Assembly (NCBI RefSeq): GCF_000003605.2 | Contig: NW_003128157.1 | Span: 1-21,274 of the forward strand | Direction: 5' to 3' | DNA: 21,274 bases | From: Saccoglossus kowalevskii | Lineage: Eukaryota > Hemichordata > Enteropneusta > Harrimaniidae | Shown here: positions 1 through 11,419 of the stretch, piece by piece | How positions within the stretch are numbered: position 1 is the first letter of the stretch | Layout of the letters: every line of letters begins with the position of its first letter | Notes under the pieces: generated by a model | What the model saw: only the letters and a program-made list of their open reading frames with translations | What the model was told of the DNA's origin: nothing | The model's database searches: none | Program-made: the position numbers and the translations under genes

Positions 1-692
1 TCATTTTGAGTAGACCAATTGAAAACATGCATGTAAATGTTGTATTACAGCTCATTCCGGTGCACCAATTGAGAACGTGCATGTAAATGTTGTATTACAG
101 CTCATTTTGAGTAGACCATTTGAAAACTTGCATGTAAATGTTCGTATTACAGCTCTTTGCGGTGGACCAATTAAAAATCTGCATGTAAATGTTCGTAATA
201 CAGCTCATTATGAGTAGACCAATAGAAAACCTGGATGTAAATGTGCGTATTACAGCTTATTTTGAGTAGACCAATTGAAAACCTGCATGTACATGTTCGT
301 ATTATAGCGCTTTATGAGTAGACCAATTAAAAATCTGCATGTAAATGTTCGTATTACAGATCCTGGTGAGAAGACCACTTGAAAACCTGCATGTAAATGT
401 GCATATTACAGCTCATTATGAGAGTACCAATTAAAAACATGCATGTAAATGTGCATATTACAGCTCATTATGTGTGAACCAATTAAAAACATGCATGTAA
501 ATGTGCATATTAGAGCTCATTATGAGTAGACCAATTAAACACATGCAAGTAAATGTGCATATTACAGCTCATTATGAGTAGACCACTTGAAAACCTGCCT
601 GTAAATGTTCGTATTATAGCGCTTTATGAGTAGACCAATTAAACATCTGCATGTAAATGTTCGAAATACAGCTCATTATGAGTAGACTAATC

Positions 693-855
693 GAAAACCT
701 GGATGTAAATGTTCGTATTACAGCTCATTATGAGTAGTCCAATTGGAAACCTGCATGTAAATGTTCGTATTACAGCTCATTATGAGAAGACCAATTGAAA
801 ACCTGCCTGTAAATGGGCACATTACAGCTCATGAGTAGACCGATTAAAAACCTGC
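693..855. repeat. Local direct duplication, first copy (offset 516)
   Basis: Read by eye, this 163-bp stretch is identical to 1209-1371. It covers the end of an Md monomer, a type D with AATTGGAAACC, a K-like monomer with GGGCACATTACAG, and a 49-bp monomer with CATGAGTAGACCG. The match stops at CCTGC, where one copy continues AAG and the other CTG. The rare 49-bp monomer shows that the two copies arose by segmental duplication and not by chance similarity between ordinary monomers. Confidence 0.9.
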
Positions 856-1208
856 AAGTAAATGTGCATATTACAGCTCATTTTGGGTAGACAAATTGAA
901 AACCTGCATGTAAATATTCGTATTACAGCTCATTGCGGTGAACCAATTGAAAAACTGCATGTAAATCTTCGTATTACAGCTCATTATCTGTAGACCAATT
1001 AAAAACCTGCATGTAAATGTTCGTATTACAGCTCATTATGAGTAGACAAATTGAAAACCTGGATGTAAATGTTCGTATTACAGCTCCTGGTGTGAAGACC
1101 ACTTGATATCCTGCCTGTAAATGTGCATATTGCAGCTCATTATGAGTGAAAAAATTAAAAATCTGCATGTAAATGTTCGTATTACAGCTCATTATGAGTA
1201 GACCAATT

Positions 1209-1371
1209 GAAAACCTGGATGTAAATGTTCGTATTACAGCTCATTATGAGTAGTCCAATTGGAAACCTGCATGTAAATGTTCGTATTACAGCTCATTATG
1301 AGAAGACCAATTGAAAACCTGCCTGTAAATGGGCACATTACAGCTCATGAGTAGACCGATTAAAAACCTGC
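1209..1371. repeat. Local direct duplication, second copy (offset 516)
   Basis: Second copy of 693-855, lying 516 bp downstream. It carries the same rare 49-bp monomer (3 bp lost from CATTATGAG) and the same GGGCACATT variant. It is followed by an Md monomer and then the first 59-bp type X of the window. Confidence 0.9.
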
Positions 1372-2592
1372 CTGTAAATGTTCGTATTACAGCTCATTAT
1401 GAGTAGACCAGTTGAAAACCTGGATGTAAATGTTCGTATTACAGCTCATTATGAGTACACTGTAGTCCAATTGAAAACCTGCATGTAAATGTGCGTATTA
1501 CATCTCATTATGAGAAGACCAATTAAAAACCTGCAAGTAAATGTGCGTATTACATCTCATTGTGAGAGGACGAATTGAAATCCTACATGTAAATGTACAT
1601 ATTACAGCTCATTATGAGTAGACCAATTGAAAACCTGCCTGTAAATGTTCGTATTACAGCTCATTATGAGTAGACCAATTGAAAACCTGCATGTAAATGT
1701 TCGTATTACAGCTCATTATAAGTACACTGTAGTCCAATTGAAAACATGCATGTAAATGTGCGTATTACAGCTCATTATGAGAAGACCAATTAAAAACCTG
1801 CATGTAAATGTGCGTATTACAGCTCATTATGAGTAGACCAATTGAAAACCTGCATGTACATGTTCGTATTACAGCTCATTATGAGTAGACCAATCGAAAA
1901 CCTGGATGTAAATGTTCGTATTACAGCTCATTATGAGTACACTGTAGTCCAATTGAAAACCTGCAAGCAAATGTGCGTATTACAGCTCATTATGAGAAGA
2001 GTAAATAAAAACCTGCAAGAAAATGTGCGTATCAGCTCATTTTGAGTAGACCAATTGAAAACATGCATGTAAATGTTCGTATTACAGCTCATTCCGGTGC
2101 ACCAATTGAGAACCTGCATGTAAATGTTCGTATTACAGCTCATTTTGAGTAGACCATTTGAAAACCTGCATGTAAATGTTCGTATTACAGCTCTTTGCGG
2201 TGGACCAATTGAAAACCTGCATGTAAATCTTCGTATTACAGCTCATTACCTGTAGACCAATTAAAAACCGGCATGTAAATGTTCGTATTACAGCTCATTA
2301 TGAGTAGACCAATTGAAAACCTGCCTGTAAATGTTCGTATTACAGCTCATTATGAGTACACTGTAGTCCAATTGAAAACCTGCATTTAAATGTGCGTATT
2401 ACAGCTCATTATGAGAAGACCAATTAAAAACCTGCATTTAAATGTGCGTATTACAGCTCATTATGAGAAGACCAATTGAAAACCTGCATGTAAATGTTCG
2501 TATTACAACTCATTATGAGTAGACCAATCGAAAACCTGGATGTAAATGTTCGTATTACAGCTCATTGCGGTGCACCAATTGAGAACCTGCAT

Positions 2593-3418
2593 GTAAATGT
2601 TCGTATTACAGCTCATTATGAGAAGACCAATTGAAAACGTGCCTGTAAATGTGCATATTACAGCTCATTATCATTAGACCAATTGAAAACCTGCATGTAA
2701 ATGTGCATATTACAGCTCATTGTGAGAAGACGAATTGAAATCCTACATGTAAATGCACATATTACAGCTCATTATGAGTAGACCAATTGAAAACCTGCTT
2801 GTAAATGTTCGTATTACAGCTCATTGCCGTGAACCAATTGAAAACCTGCATGTAAATCTTCGTATTACAGCTCATTATGAGTGGACCAATTGAAAACCTG
2901 CTTGTAAATGTTCGTATTACAGCTCATTGCGGCGAACCAATTAAAAATCTGCATGTAAATGTTCGTATTACAGCTCATTATGAGTAGACCAATTGAAAAC
3001 CTGCATGTAAATGTTCGTATTACAGCTCATTATAAGTAGACCAATCGAAAACCTGGATGTAAATGTTCGTATTACAGCTCATTATGAGTAGTCCAATTGA
3101 AAACCTGCATGTAAATGTGCGTATTATAGCTCATTATGAGTAGACCAATTGAAAATCTGCATGTAAATGTTCGTATTACAACTCATTATGAGTAGACCAA
3201 TCGAAAACCTGGATGTAAATGTTCGTATTACATCTCATTATGAGTACACTGTAGACCAATTGAAAAGCTGCATGTAAATGTGCGTATTACAGCTCATTAT
3301 GAGAAGACCAATTAAAAACCTGCAAGGAAATGTGCGTATTACAGCTCATTTTGAGTAGACCAATTGAAAACATGCATGTAAATGTTCGTCTTACAGCTCA
3401 TTGCGGTGCACCAATTGA
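2593..3418. repeat. Long-range duplicated segment, left copy (offset 17214)
   Basis: This roughly 826-bp segment aligns without net indels to 19807-20632. Six landmarks keep the same offset of 17214: TCATTAG, a rare AAATGCACAT in type R, P, E, the AAGGAAATG variant of K, and GTTCGTCTTACAG in F. At least five substitutions separate the copies, for example GTGGACC against GTAGACC in Mt and GTATTAC against GTTTTAC in M. Both ends fall within otherwise similar monomers, as expected for homologous exchange. Confidence 0.9.
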
Positions 3419-4800
3419 AAACCTGCATGCAAATGTGCGTATTACAGCTCATTATGAGAAGAGTAATTAAAAACATGCAAGAAAATGTGCGTATTACAGC
3501 TCATTTTGAGTAGACCAATTGAAAACATGCATGTAAATGTTCGTATTACAGCTCATTGCTGTGTGCACCAATTGAGAACCTGCATGTAAATGTTCGTATT
3601 ACGGCTCATTATGAGAAGACCAATTCAAAAACATCCTGTAAATATGCATATTTAAGCTTATTATCAGTAGACCAATTGAAAACCTGCATGTAAATGTTCG
3701 TATTACAGCTCATTATGAGAAGACCAATTAAAAACCTGCCTGTAAATGGTCATATTACAGCTCAATATGAGTATACCAATTAAAAACCTGCCTGTAAATG
3801 TTCGCATTACAGCTCATTATCATTAGACCAATTGAAAACCTGCATGTAAATGTTCGTATTACAGCTCATTGTGAGAAGACGAATTGAAATCCTACATGTA
3901 AATGTACATATTACAGCTCATTATGAGTAGACCAATTGAAAACCTGCTTGTAAATGTTCGTATTACAGCTCATTGCGGCGAACCAATTAAAAATCTGCAT
4001 GTAAATGTTCCTATTACAGCTCATTATGAGTAGACCAATTGAAAACCTGCATGTAAATGTTCGTATTACAGCTCATTATAAGTAGACCAATCGAAAACCT
4101 GGATGTAAATGTTCGTATTACAGCTCATTATGAGTAGTCCAATTGAAAACCTGCATGTAAATGTTCGTTTTACAGCTCATTATGAGCAGACCAATTGAAA
4201 ACCTGCATGTAAATGTGCGTATTACAGCTCATTATGAGTAGACCAATTGAAAACTTGCATGTAAATGTTCGTATTATAGCGCTTTATGAGTAGACCAATT
4301 AAAAATCTGCATGTTAATGTTCGTAATACAGCTCATTATGAGTAGACCAATAGAAAACCTGGATGTAAATGTGCGTATTACAGCACATTTTGAGTAGAAC
4401 AATTGAAAACATGCATGTAAATGTTCGTATTACAGCTCATTGCGGTGCACCAATTGAGAACCTGCATGTAAATGTTCGTATTACGGCTCATTATGAGAAG
4501 ACCAATTCAAAAACATCCTGTAAATGTGCATATTAAAGCTTATTATCAGTAGACCAATTGAAAACCTGCATGTAATTGTTCGTATTACAGCTCATTATGA
4601 GAAGACCAATTAAAAACCTGCCTGTAAATGGGCATATTACAGCTCAATATGAGTATACCAATTAAAAACCTGCCTGTAAATGTTCGTATTACAGCTCATT
4701 ATGAGAATACGAATTGAAAACGTGCCTGTAAATGTGCATATTACAGCTCATTATCATTAGACCAATTGAAAACCTGCATGTAAATGTTCGTATTACAGCT
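2822..4800. repeat. Core-B higher-order block, 38 monomers
   Basis: Order: core-B, M, Md, X-K, F-G, N, c-module, tail, E-M-T-D, B, M, M, Md, c-module, K, Q. The expected length with one X and six 51-bp-class or indel monomers is 1979 bp, as observed. The second E (about 3970) follows Mt directly, so P-Mt has been lost there. The G at about 3400 is chimeric, since it ends GCATGCAAATGTGCG like a type X. The G at about 3550 has a 2-bp expansion (GCTGTGTGCACC). The monomer at about 4280 begins after TATAGCGCTTTATGAG, a variant shared only with about 305 and 617. Left of about 3418 this block is collinear with 19807-20632. Confidence 0.9.
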
Positions 4801-5519
4801 CATTGCCGTGAACCAATTGAAAACCTTCATGTAAATGTGCGTATTACAGCTCATTATGAGAAGAGTAATTAGAAACCTGCAAGAAAATGTGCGTATTACA
4901 GCTCACTTTGAGTAGACAATTGAAAACATGCATGTAAATGTTCGTATTACAGCTCATTGCGGTGCACCAATTGAGAACCTGCATGTAAATGTTCGTATTA
5001 CAGCTCATTTTGAGTAGACCAATTGAAAACCTGCATGTAAATGTTCGTATTACAGCTCATTGCGGTGGACCAATTGAAAACCTGCATGTAAATGTTCGTA
5101 TTACAGCTCATTATCTGTAGACCAATTAAAAAACTGCATGTAAATGTTCGTATTAGAGCTCATTATGAGTAGACCAATTGAAAACCTGGATGTAAATGTT
5201 CGTATTACAGCTCCTGGTGTGAAGACCACTTGAAAACCTGCCTGTAAATGTGCATATTGCAGCTCATTATGAGTGAACCAATTAAAAATCTGCATGTAAA
5301 TTATTACAGCTCATTATGAGTAGACCAATTGAAAACCTGCATGTAAATGTTCGTATCACAGCTCATTATGAGTAGACCAATTGAAAACCTGCCTGTAAAT
5401 GTTCGTATTACAGCTCATTGTGAGAATACGAATTGAAATCCTACATGTAAATGTACATATTACAGCTCATTATGAGTAGACCAATTGAAAACCTGCTTGT
5501 AAATGTTCGTATTACAGCT
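4801..5519. repeat. HOR A1 copy 1, 14 monomers, 719 bp
   Basis: Order: core-A, M, Mc, R, Mt; Q is absent from the tail. A1 markers are ATTAGAAACC in N, AAAAAACTG in U, and TATTAGAGCT at the end of U. The F monomer has lost one C (GAGTAGACAATTG), a mark shared only with the copies at 5520, 18273 and 19100. The S monomer has a private 5-bp loss near 5300 (GTAAATTATTACAG), which removes the TTCG. The sum 14 x 52 minus these indels and three 51-bp monomers gives 719. Confidence 0.93.
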
Positions 5520-6295
5520 CATTGCCGTGAACCAATTGAAAACCTTCATGTAAATGTGCGTATTACAGCTCATTATGAGAAGAGTAATTAGAAACCTGCA
5601 AGAAAATGTGCGTATTACAGCTCACTTTGAGTAGACAATTGAAAACATGCATGTAAATGTTCGTATTACAGCTCATTGCGGTGCACCAATTGAGAACCTG
5701 CATGTAAATGTTCGTATTACAGCTCATTTTGAGTAGACCAATTGAAAACCTGCATGTAAATGTTCGTATTACAGCTCATTGCGGTGGACCAATTGAAAAC
5801 CTGCATGTAAATGTTCGTATTACAGCTCATTATCTGTAGACCAATTAAAAAACTGCATGTAAATGTTCGTATTAGAGCTCATTATGAGTAGACCAATTGA
5901 AAACCTGGATGTAAATGTTCGTATTACAGCTCCTGGTGTGAAGACCACTTGAAAACCTGCCTGTAAATGTGCATATTGCAGCTCATTATGAGTGAACCAA
6001 TTAAAAATCTGCATGTAAATGTTCGTATTACAGCTCATTATGAGTAGACCAATTGAAAACCTACATGTAAATGTTCGTATCACAGCTCATTATGAGTAGA
6101 CCAATTGAAAACCTGCCTGTAAATGTTCGCATTACAGCTCATTATCATTAGACCAATTGAAAACCTGCATGTAAATGTTCGTATTACAGCTCATTGTGAG
6201 AATACGAATTGAAATCCTACATGTAAATGTACATATTACAGCTCATTATGAGTAGACCAATTGAAAACCTGCTTGTAAATGTTCGTATTACAGCT
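5520..6295. repeat. HOR A1 copy 2, 15 monomers, 776 bp
   Basis: Order: core-A, M, Mc, Q, R, Mt. It is the same as the preceding copy except that Q is present and the 5-bp loss in S is absent, which accounts exactly for the 57-bp length difference. It carries the one-base deletion in F (GAGTAGACAATTG). Together with 4801-5519 and the start of 6296-7710 it forms a tandem run of three A1 units, the cleanest higher-order periodicity in the window. Confidence 0.94.
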
Positions 6296-6404
6296 CATTG
6301 CCGTGAACCAATTGAAAACCTTCATGTAAATGTGCGTATTACAGCTCATTATGAGAAGAGTAATTAGAAACCTGCAAGAAAATGTGCGTATTACAGCTCA
6401 CTTT

Positions 6405-7021
6405 GAGTAGACCAATTGAAAACATGCATGTAAATGTTCGTATTACAGCTCATTGCGGTGCACAAATTGAGAACCTGCATGTAAATGTTCGTATTACAGC
6501 TCATTTTGAGTAGACCAATTGAAAACCTGCATGTAAATGTTCGTATTACAGCTCATTGCGGTGGACCAATTGAAAACCTGCATGTAAATGTTCGTATTAC
6601 AGCTCATTATCTGTAGACCAATTAAAAAACTGCATGTAAATGTTCGTATTAGAGCTCATTATGAGTAGACCAATTGAAAACCTGGATGTAAATGTTCGTA
6701 TTACAGCTCCTGGTGTGAAGACCACTTGAAAACCTGCCTGTAAATGTGCATATTGCAGCTCATTATGAGTGAACCAATTAAAAATCTGCATGTAAATGTT
6801 CGTATTACAGCTCATTATGAGTAGACCAATTGAAAACCTGCATGTAAATGTTCGTATCACAGCTCATTATGAGTAGACCAATTGAAAACCTGCCTGTAAA
6901 TGTTCGTATTACAGCTCATTATGAGTACACTGTAGTCCAATTGAAAACCTGCATGTAAATGTGCGTATTACAACTCATTATGAGAAGACCAATTAAAAAC
7001 CTGCAAGTATATGTGCGTATT
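6405..7021. repeat. Long-range duplicated segment, left copy (offset 10455)
   Basis: This 617-bp segment matches 16860-17476 with only two differences found by eye (CACAAATTG against CACCAATTG near 6456, and GTATATG against GTAAATG near 7008). It spans F, G, F, W, U, Md, O, S, M, Mc, X and K. On its left the partner changes abruptly to a different monomer type, which marks a recombination join. Confidence 0.9.
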
Positions 7022-7190
7022 ACAGCTCATTATGAGTAGACCAATTGAAAACCTGCATGTAAATGTTCGTATTACAACTCATTATGAGTAGACCAATCGA
7101 AAACCTGGATGTAAATGTTCGTATTACAGCTCATTATGAGTACACTGTAGTCCAATTGAAAACCTGCATGCAAATGTGCGTATTACAGCT
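6917..7190. repeat. Paired 59-bp X monomers, X-K-M-Md-X
   Basis: Two type X monomers (59 bp, with CACTGTA inserted between GAGTA and GTCC) begin 215 bp apart, which is 59 + 3 x 52. The second carries ATGCAAAT (7168-7175), the first ATGTAAAT. The same pair at the same spacing occurs at 10212, 12093 and 15594, and in expanded form at 9057. This defines a 4-monomer sub-cassette. Confidence 0.92.
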
Positions 7191-7710
7191 CATTATGAGA
7201 AGACCAATTAAAAACCTGCAAGTAAATGTGCATATTACAGCTTATTTTGAGTAGACCAATTGAAAACCTGCATGTAAATGTTCGTATTACAGCTCATTGC
7301 GGTGCACCAATTGAGAACCTGCATGTAAATGTTCGTATTACGGCTCATTATGAGAAGGCCAATTCAAAAGCATCCTGTAAATGTGCATATTAAAGCTCAT
7401 TATCAGTAGACCAATTGAAAACCTGCATGTAAATGTTCGTATTACAGCTCATTATGAGAAGACCAATTAAAAACTTGCCTGTAAATGGGCATATTACAGC
7501 TCAATAAGAGTATACCAATTAAAAACCTGCCTGTAAATGTTCGCATTACAGCTCATTATCATTAGACCAATTGAAAACCTGCATGTAAATGTTCGTATTA
7601 CAGCTCATTGTGAGAATACGAATTGAAATCCTACATGTAAATGTACATATTACAGCTCATTATGAGTAGACCAATTGAAAACCTGCTTGTAAATGTTCGT
7701 ATTACACGCT

Positions 7711-8383
7711 CATTGCCGTGAACCAATTGAAAACCTTCATGTAAATGTGCGTATTACAGCTCATTATGAGAAGAGTAATTAAAAACCTGCAAGAAAATGT
7801 GCGTATTACAGCTCACTTTGCGTAGACCAATTGAAAACATGCATGTAAATGTTCGTATTACAGCTCATTGCGGTGCACCAATTGAGAACCTGCATGTAAA
7901 TGTTCGTATTACAGCTCATTTTGAGTAGACCAATTGAAAACCTGCATGTAAATGTTCGTATTACAGCTCATTGCGGTGGACCAATTGAAAACCTGCATGT
8001 AAATCTTCGTATTACAGCTCATTATCTGTAGACCAATTAAAAACCTGCATGTAAATGTTCGTATTACAGCTAATTATGAGTAGACCAATTGAAAACCTGG
8101 ATGTAAATGTTCGTATTACAGCTCCTAGTGCGAAGACCACTTGAAAACCAGCCTGTAAATGTGCATATTGCAGCTCATTATGAGTGAACCAATTAAAAAT
8201 CTGCATGTAAATGTTCGTATTACAGCTCATTATGAGTAGACCAATTGAAAACCTGCAAGTAAATGCTCGTATTACAGCTCATTTTGAGTAGACCAATTGA
8301 AAACCTGCATGTAAATGTACATATTACAGCTCATTATGAGTAGACCAATTGAAAACCTGCTTTTAAATGTTCGTATTACAGCT
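7711..8383. repeat. HOR A2 copy 1, short, 13 monomers, 673 bp
   Basis: Order: core-A, M, F, Mt. A2 markers are ATTAAAAACC in N, CTTTGCGTAG in F, AAATCTTCG in W, and CCTAGTG in O. The M ends AAATGCTCG. The penultimate monomer is a hybrid: an F left half joined to an R-like right half (ATGTAAATGTACAT), so the tail has been shortened by a fusion inside a monomer. Core-A is near-identical to 9539 onward (shared CTAATTATGAG, CCTAGTGCGAAG and AACCAGCCTG), closer than to its neighbour at 8384. Confidence 0.92.
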
Positions 8384-9538
8384 CATTGCCGTGAACCAAT
8401 TGAAAACCTTCATGTAAATGTGCGTATTACAGCTCATTATGAGAAGAGTAATTAAAAACCTGCAAGAAAATGTGCGTATTACAGCTCACTTTGCGTAGAC
8501 CAATTGAAAACATGCATGTAAATGTTCGTATTACAGCTCATTGCGGTGCACCAATTGAGAACCTGCATGTAAATGTTCGTATTACAGCTCATTTTGAGTA
8601 GACCAATTGAAAACCTGCATGTAAATGTTCGTATTACAGCTCATTGCGGTGGACCAATTGAAAACCTGCATGTAAATCTTCGTATTACAGCTCATTATCT
8701 GTAGACCAATTAAAAACCTGCATGTAAATGTTCGTATTACAGCTCATTTTGAGTAGACCAATTGAAAACCTGGATGTAAATGTTCGTATTACAGCTCCTA
8801 GTGTGAAGACCACTTGAAAACCTGCCTGTAAATGTGCATATTGCAGCTCATTATGAGTGAACCAATTAAAAATCTGCATGTAAATGTTCGTATTACAGCT
8901 CATTATGAGTAGACCAATTGAAAATCTGCAAGTAAATGCTCGTATTACAGCTCATTATGAGTAGACCAATTGAAAACCTGCCTGTAAATGTTCGTATTAC
9001 AGCTCATTATGAGTAGACCAATTGAAAACCTGGATGTAAATGTTCGTATTACAGCTCATTATGAGTACACTGTAGTCCAATTGAAAACCTGCAAGTAAAT
9101 GTGCGTATTACAGCTCATTATGAGAAGACCAATTAAAAACCTGCAAGTAAATGTGCGTATTACAGCTCATTATGAGTAGACCAATTGAAAACCTGCATGT
9201 AAATGTTCGTATTACAGCTCATTATGAGTGAACCAATTACAAATCTGCATGTAAATGTTCGTATTACAGCTCATTATGATTAGACCAATCGAAAACCTGG
9301 ATGTAAATGTTCGTATTACAGCTCATTATGAGTACACTGTAGTCCAATTGAAAACCTGCATGCAAATGTGCGTATTACAGCTCATTATGAGAAGACCAAT
9401 TAAAAACCTGCAAGTAAATGTGCGTATTACAGCTCATTTTGAGTAGACCAATTGAAAACCTGCATGTAAATGTACATATTACAGCTCATTATGAGTAGAC
9501 CAATTGAAAACCTGCTTGTAAATGTTCGTATTACAGCT
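8384..9538. repeat. HOR A2 copy 2, 22 monomers, 1155 bp
   Basis: Order: core-A, M, Mc, Md, X-K-M-S-Md-X-K, F, Mt. The Md of core-A has an F-type left end (CATTTTGAG). An extra S monomer (GAGTGAACCAATTAC) sits inside the x-module and stretches the X-to-X distance to 267 bp. The c-module and most of the tail are missing, and the F/R hybrid monomer seen at the end of 7711-8383 recurs before Mt, so both copies inherited the same fusion. Confidence 0.92.
9057..9382. repeat. Paired X monomers with one extra S monomer
   Basis: The two X monomers start 267 bp apart, not 215, because an S monomer (GAGTGAACC) has entered between M and Md. Exactly one 52-bp monomer is added, consistent with in-register unequal exchange. 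The second X again has GCATGCAAATG. Confidence 0.92.
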
Positions 9539-11004
9539 CATTGCCGTGAACCAATTGAAAACCTTCATGTAAATGTGCGTATTACAGCTCATTATGAGAA
9601 GAGTAATTAAAAACCTGCAAGAAAATGTGCGTATTACAGCTCACTTTGCGTAGACCAATTGAAAACATGCATGTAAATGTTCGTATTACAGCTCATTGCG
9701 GTGCACCAATTGAGAACCTGCATGTAAATGTTCGTATTACAGCTCATTTTGAGTAGACCAATTGAAAACCTGCATGTAAATGTTCGTATTACAGCTCATT
9801 GCGGTGGACCAATTGAAAACCTGCATGTAAATCTTCGTATTACAGCTCATTATCTGTAGACCAATTAAAAACCTGCATGTAAATGTTCGTATTACAGCTA
9901 ATTATGAGTAGACCAATTGAAAACCTGGATGTAAATGTTCGTATTACAGCTCCTAGTGCGAAGACCACTTGAAAACCAGCCTGTAAATGTGCATATTGCA
10001 GCTCATTATGAGTGAACCAATTAAAAATCTGCATGTAAATGTTCGTATTACAGCTCATTATGAGTAGACCAATTGAAAACCTGCAAGTAAATGCTCGTAT
10101 TACAGCTCATTATGAGTAGACCAATTGAAAACCTGCCTGTAAATGTTCGTATTACAGCTCATTATGAGTAGACCAATTGAAAACCTGGATGTAAATGTTC
10201 GTATTACAGCTCATTATGAGTACACTGTAGTCCAATTGAAAACCTGCAAGTAAATGTGCGTATTACAGCTCATTATGAGAAGACCAATTAAAAACCTGCA
10301 AGTAAATGTGCGTATTACAGCTCATTATGAGTAGACCAATTGAAAACCTGCATGTAAATGTTCGTATTACAACTCATTATGAGTAGACCAATCGAAAACC
10401 TGGATGTAAATGTTCGTATTACATCTCATTATGAGTACACTGTAGTCCAATTGAAAACCTGCATGCAAATGTGCGTATTACAGCTCATTATGAGAAGACC
10501 AATTAAAAACCTGCAAGTAAATGTGCGTATTACAGCTCATTTTGAGTAGACCAATTGAAAACATGCATGTAAATGTTCGTATTACAGCTCATTGCGGTGC
10601 ACCAATTGAGAACCTGCATGTAAATGTTCGTATTACGGCTCATTATGAGAAGACCAATTCAAAAACATCCTGTAAATGTGCATATTAAAGCTTATTGTCA
10701 GTAGACCAATTGAAAACCTGCATGTAAATGTTCGTATTACAGCTCATTATGAAAAGACCAATTAAAAACCTGCCTGTAAATGGACATATTACAGCTGAAT
10801 ATGAGTATACCATTTAAAAACCTGCCTGTACATGTTCGCATTACAGCTCATTATCATTAGACCAATTGAAAACCTGCATGTAAATGTTCGTATTACAGCT
10901 CATTGTGAGAAAACGAATTGAAATCCTGCATGTAAATGTACATATTACAGCTCATTATGAGTAGACCAATTGAAAACCTGCTTGTAAATGTTCGTATTAC
11001 AGAT
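9539..11004. repeat. HOR A2 copy 3, full length, 28 monomers, 1466 bp
   Basis: Order: core-A, M, Mc, Md, x-module, c-module, tail. This is the most complete version of the extended A unit. Core-A repeats the private variants of 7711-8230 at an offset of 1828. The c-module is slightly diverged (GAAAAGACC in K, CAGCTGAATATGAG and ACCATTTAAAAAC in Y), and the tail R has CCTGCATG in place of CCTACATG. Confidence 0.93.
10212..10485. repeat. Paired 59-bp X monomers, X-K-M-Md-X
   Basis: X monomers 215 bp apart, with the second carrying ATGCAAAT. The Md before it ends TATTACATCT in place of TATTACAGCT, a variant also seen at about 3230 and 20450. Confidence 0.92.
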
Positions 11005-11419
11005 CATTGCCGTGAACCAATTGAAAACCTTCATGTAAATGTGCGTATTACAGCTCATTATGAGAAGAGTAATTAAAAACCTGCAAGAAAATGTGCGTAT
11101 TACAGCTCACTTTGAGTAGACCAATTGAAAACATGCATGTAAATGTTCGTATTACGGCTCATTATGAGAAGACCAATTAAAAACCTGCCTGTAAATGGGC
11201 ATATTACAGCTCAATATGAGTATACCAATTAAAAACCTGCCTGTAAATGTTCGCATTACAGCTCATTATGAGTGAATCAATTACAAATCTGCATGTAAAT
11301 GTTCGTATTACAGCTCATTATGAGTAGACCAATTGAAAACCTGCATGTAAATGTACATATTACAGCTCATTATGAGTAGACCAATTGAAAACCTGCTTGT
11401 AAATGTTCGTATTACAGCT
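11005..11419. repeat. Collapsed HOR, 8 monomers, 415 bp
   Basis: Order: P-N-F, K, Y, S, M, Mt. The F continues into TATTACGGCTC, the normal end of G, then into a K with GGGCATATT, the normal form after Z. F/G and C/K have therefore been fused with whole monomers lost between. The final M has an R-like right half. The length equals one 51-bp plus seven 52-bp monomers. This is a deletion derivative of an extended A unit. Confidence 0.9.

Larger units (their letters stand above)
1..2821. repeat. Divergent, weakly ordered left part of the satellite (54 monomers)
   Basis: This stretch contains 54 monomers whose order does not follow the cassettes seen further right, and it has more private variants than the rest. 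Examples are types found only here at about 410-570 (GAGAGTACC, ATGTGTGAACC, AATTAAACACATGC), two 49-bp monomers with CATGAGTAGACCG, two adjacent copies at 1-100 with TTGT in place of TTCGT, and a type X with CATTATAAG at about 1712. Parts of core-A are recognisable (U-Md-O-S at about 980-1190; N-F-G-F-W-U from about 1985 to 2290). Higher divergence and loss of order are typical of satellite nearer an array edge, but this is inference because no flank is present. Confidence 0.85.
6296..7710. repeat. HOR A1 copy 3, extended, 27 monomers, 1415 bp
   Basis: Order: core-A, M, Mc, x-module, c-module, tail. Core-A has A1 markers but not the one-base loss in F, so it is a separate A1 lineage. The x- and c-modules are inserted between Mc and the tail, nearly doubling the unit. 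One extra C near 7706 (TTACACGCTC) accounts for the last base. The stretch 6405-7021 is almost identical to 16860-17476. Confidence 0.93.

Noticed and set aside
7168-7175. ATGCAAAT octamer motif (also in the second X of other X pairs) as a POU-factor binding site
   Set aside because: It differs by one base from the ATGTAAAT present in nearly every monomer, so a single substitution inherited with the X lineage explains it. Kept only as a lineage marker.
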